7,989 bases of DNA, from the NCBI GenBank assembly GCA_030592625.1, contig JAUVIY010000108.1, positions 1 to 7,989 of the forward strand. Direction: 5' to 3'. Source of the DNA: Spirochaeta sp. GTDB taxonomy: Bacteria > Spirochaetota > Spirochaetia > DSM-2461. This document shows positions 6,623 through 7,989 of this stretch, piece by piece. The first letter of the stretch is position 1; every line of letters starts with the position of its first letter. The notes below the pieces were generated by a model. That model searched no databases. It was not told the origin of the DNA and saw only the letters and a program-made list of their open reading frames with translations. The translations under genes were made by a program, and so were the position numbers.

Positions 6623-7198
6623 TTACTCTTCGGTAGCCTCTTTTTCGGTTTTGGACGCTTCCTTCTCTTCAGGTTCTTCTTTCTTGGCTTCCTCAGCTGG
6701 AGATTCTTCAACCTCAGGCTCCTTCACGGGAGCTTCCTCAACTTTAGTTTCCTCACCCTTTACAGCACTCTTCTTGGCAGCAGCCGGTTTGGATGCCGCC
6801 TTTTTCTTGGAAACTGACTTTTTCCTGGAAGCCGGCTTCTCTTCCTCCGGCAGGAATTCAAGAATTACCATGGAGGCTGCGTCACCTGATCGTTTTCCAA
6901 GCTTGAGAATTCGGGTGTATCCACCGGGTCTTTCGGAAAATCGAGGTCCTACCTCAGTAAACAGCTTGTTGAGAACATCTTTTTCATAAACGGTCTTGGC
7001 AACGATTCGGCGATTGTGGACCGAATCCACCTTGGCACGTGTTACCAGTTTCTCGGCGGTTCTGCGGATTTCCTTGGCTTTGGCTTGAGTGGTTTCAATC
7101 CTCTCATGCTTAATCAGGGAAGTCACCATGTTCCGGTGTAAAGCTTTACGATGGCTGGGCTTACGCCCCAACCGGTTGAATCCTTTTCGGTTATGCAT
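6623..7198 (-). CDS. rplQ: 50S ribosomal protein L17 with a long charged C-terminal tail
   Basis: The first 117 residues or so are a standard L17: [20 protein letters not shown] at the N-terminus, then the [11 protein letters not shown] segment, RPGGYTRI and the closing [10 protein letters not shown]17 binds 23S rRNA in the large subunit near the peptide exit tunnel. Family members are often only about 115-130 aa, but this one is 191 aa. The extra 70 residues are low in complexity and bipartite: a Lys/Ser/Ala-rich basic part (about 121-148) and then a Glu-rich acidic part (about 149-191). The start is supported by GAGGA (7208-7212) 9 nt upstream, which overlaps the rpoA stop codon region. The gap to rpoA is 5 nt, the standard rpoA-rplQ arrangement. 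The tail is open to its stop with no sign of a frameshift. Confidence 0.97.
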   Translation of the reverse strand: MHNRKGFNRLGRKPSHRKALHRNMVTSLIKHERIETTQAKAKEIRRTAEKLVTRAKVDSVHNRRIVAKTVYEKDVLNKLFTEVGPRFSERPGGYTRILKLGKRSGDAASMVILEFLPEEEKPASRKKSVSKKKAASKPAAAKKSAVKGEETKVEEAPVKEPEVEESPAEEAKKEEPEEKEASKTEKEATEE

Positions 7199-7203
7199 CT
7201 TTC

Positions 7204-7989
7204 TTATTCCTCATTTACAGCAACGGATTCATCTGTGGCCTGATATTCACCGGCTTCATCCGTACCCGTGCCCTGTTTACCGAGCTTGATGGAGTTCTTG
7301 AGTACGCTGTAATCCGTCATACCCAGGCTGAGGTTCCACTCTTTGAGCTTCTCCTTGATTTCCTGGAGAGACTTCTTCCCGAAGTTTCGGGTCTTTGCTA
7401 TATCTTCCTCGGTGCGCCTGGTCAGGTCTCCGATGGTTTTGATATTCGCGTTCTTAAGACAGTTGCTGGAACGAACGGAGAGCTCGAGTTCCTCGACTGG
7501 AGTTTCCAGTAGAGCGCGAATACGCTCCTCTTCCTCATCAACATCATCATCACCGATTACGTCGTCTTCATCGAAGTTAATGAAGATTGTGAAATGATCT
7601 TTAGCGATCTTGGCGGCTTCTGCCAAAGCGTTTTCCGGTGCGATAGTCCCATCAGTCCAAACTTCAAGATTGAGTTTGTCAAAATCCGAGCGCTGACCGA
7701 CTCGGGTATCCTCAACTGCATACTTCACCTTGGTGATCGGGCTGAAGATGGAATCCACTGGTATGGTACCAATATGTTCAATGTATTTCTCATTCAGTTC
7801 GGCGGGTACATAACCACGACCGAGATTGACCTGAATTTCGAAGTCCAGATTACCTTCTTCCATAACCGTACAGATCTGCTGATCCTTGTTGGCCACTTCG
7901 ATTCCGCCTTTATCAAGGTCGGCACCGGTGATCACTCCCTGTCCCTTCCACTCAACATGAATGGTCTGCTCATCGACGTCCTCGGGAAG
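7204..7989 (-). CDS. rpoA: RNA polymerase alpha subunit, C-terminal 261 residues (N-terminus outside window)
   Basis: The frame is open to the window edge and continues 18 codons before the first GTG, so the gene enters from the right and is partial. The visible part has the second half of the alpha N-terminal assembly domain ([54 protein letters not shown]). An acidic linker follows, with 12 of 18 residues Asp or Glu. The alpha C-terminal domain comes next, with [15 protein letters not shown] and then [15 protein letters not shown]. This keeps the residues that in E. coli (R265, N268, K298, S299) contact UP-element DNA and activators. After NLSLGM there is a tail of about 37 residues without obvious structure. 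The TAA at 7204-7206 sits 5 nt before the rplQ ATG. It assembles RNA polymerase and is co-transcribed with rplQ. Confidence 0.97.
   Translation of the reverse strand, partial: LPEDVDEQTIHVEWKGQGVITGADLDKGGIEVANKDQQICTVMEEGNLDFEIQVNLGRGYVPAELNEKYIEHIGTIPVDSIFSPITKVKYAVEDTRVGQRSDFDKLNLEVWTDGTIAPENALAEAAKIAKDHFTIFINFDEDDVIGDDDVDEEEERIRALLETPVEELELSVRSSNCLKNANIKTIGDLTRRTEEDIAKTRNFGKKSLQEIKEKLKEWNLSLGMTDYSVLKNSIKLGKQGTGTDEAGEYQATDESVAVNEE

Noticed and set aside
7204..7935. GTG at 7933-7935 as the start of rpoA
   Set aside because: The frame stays open to the window edge and the preceding residues ([18 protein letters not shown]) match alpha subunit sequence, so this is an internal valine codon.

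Overview
The window reads as a piece of a bacterial chromosome of moderate GC content, almost entirely transcribed on the minus strand. In transcription order (high to low coordinate) it holds the 3' part of rpoA (RNA polymerase alpha), rplQ (ribosomal protein L17), a large membrane-anchored sensor-like protein of 917 aa that I cannot name, rny (RNase Y), ymdB (metallophosphoesterase) and tlyA (rRNA 2'-O-methyltransferase). A short plus-strand fragment at the left edge is the C-terminus of a gene convergent with tlyA, probably a GerMN-domain protein. The gene set (RNase Y next to YmdB, TlyA, L17 with a long charged tail, a Cache-type membrane protein) fits a free-living spirochaete best. This is an inference from protein character and gene order, and a Firmicutes-like or other RNase Y-bearing lineage is not excluded.

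Right region (6623-7989): the end of the ribosomal protein/alpha operon. rpoA and rplQ are separated by 5 nt, and the rplQ ribosome-binding site lies over the rpoA stop. A strong hairpin with a U-rich tail at about 6415-6463 closes this operon, some 160 nt after the rplQ stop.

Middle region (3528-6622): a 341-nt gap with the rplQ 3' UTR, that terminator and a leader, then the 917-aa gene. The protein has an N-terminal membrane anchor, a Cache-like extracytoplasmic domain, a second membrane segment, a coiled coil, a long Glu/Asp-rich tract containing three nearly identical 21-residue (63-bp) tandem repeats, and a GAF-like C-terminal domain. It has no recognisable kinase, cyclase or chemoreceptor output module.

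Left region (1-3527): rny, ymdB and tlyA form a tight operon with gaps of 6 and 3 nt. It is driven by a near-consensus sigma70-type promoter (TTGACC, 16-nt spacer, TATAAT) about 25 nt before the rny ribosome-binding region. The operon joins mRNA decay (RNase Y), a phosphodiesterase that in Bacillus acts on cyclic nucleotides, and rRNA methylation. It ends in a modest minus-strand terminator overlapping the tlyA stop. The convergent plus-strand gene has its own strong terminator at 119-160.

The window is mostly conserved housekeeping genes. The parts worth a second look are the unnamed sensor-like protein with its repeat expansion, the charged tails and linkers in three neighbouring proteins, and the regulatory sequences in the two intergenic gaps.
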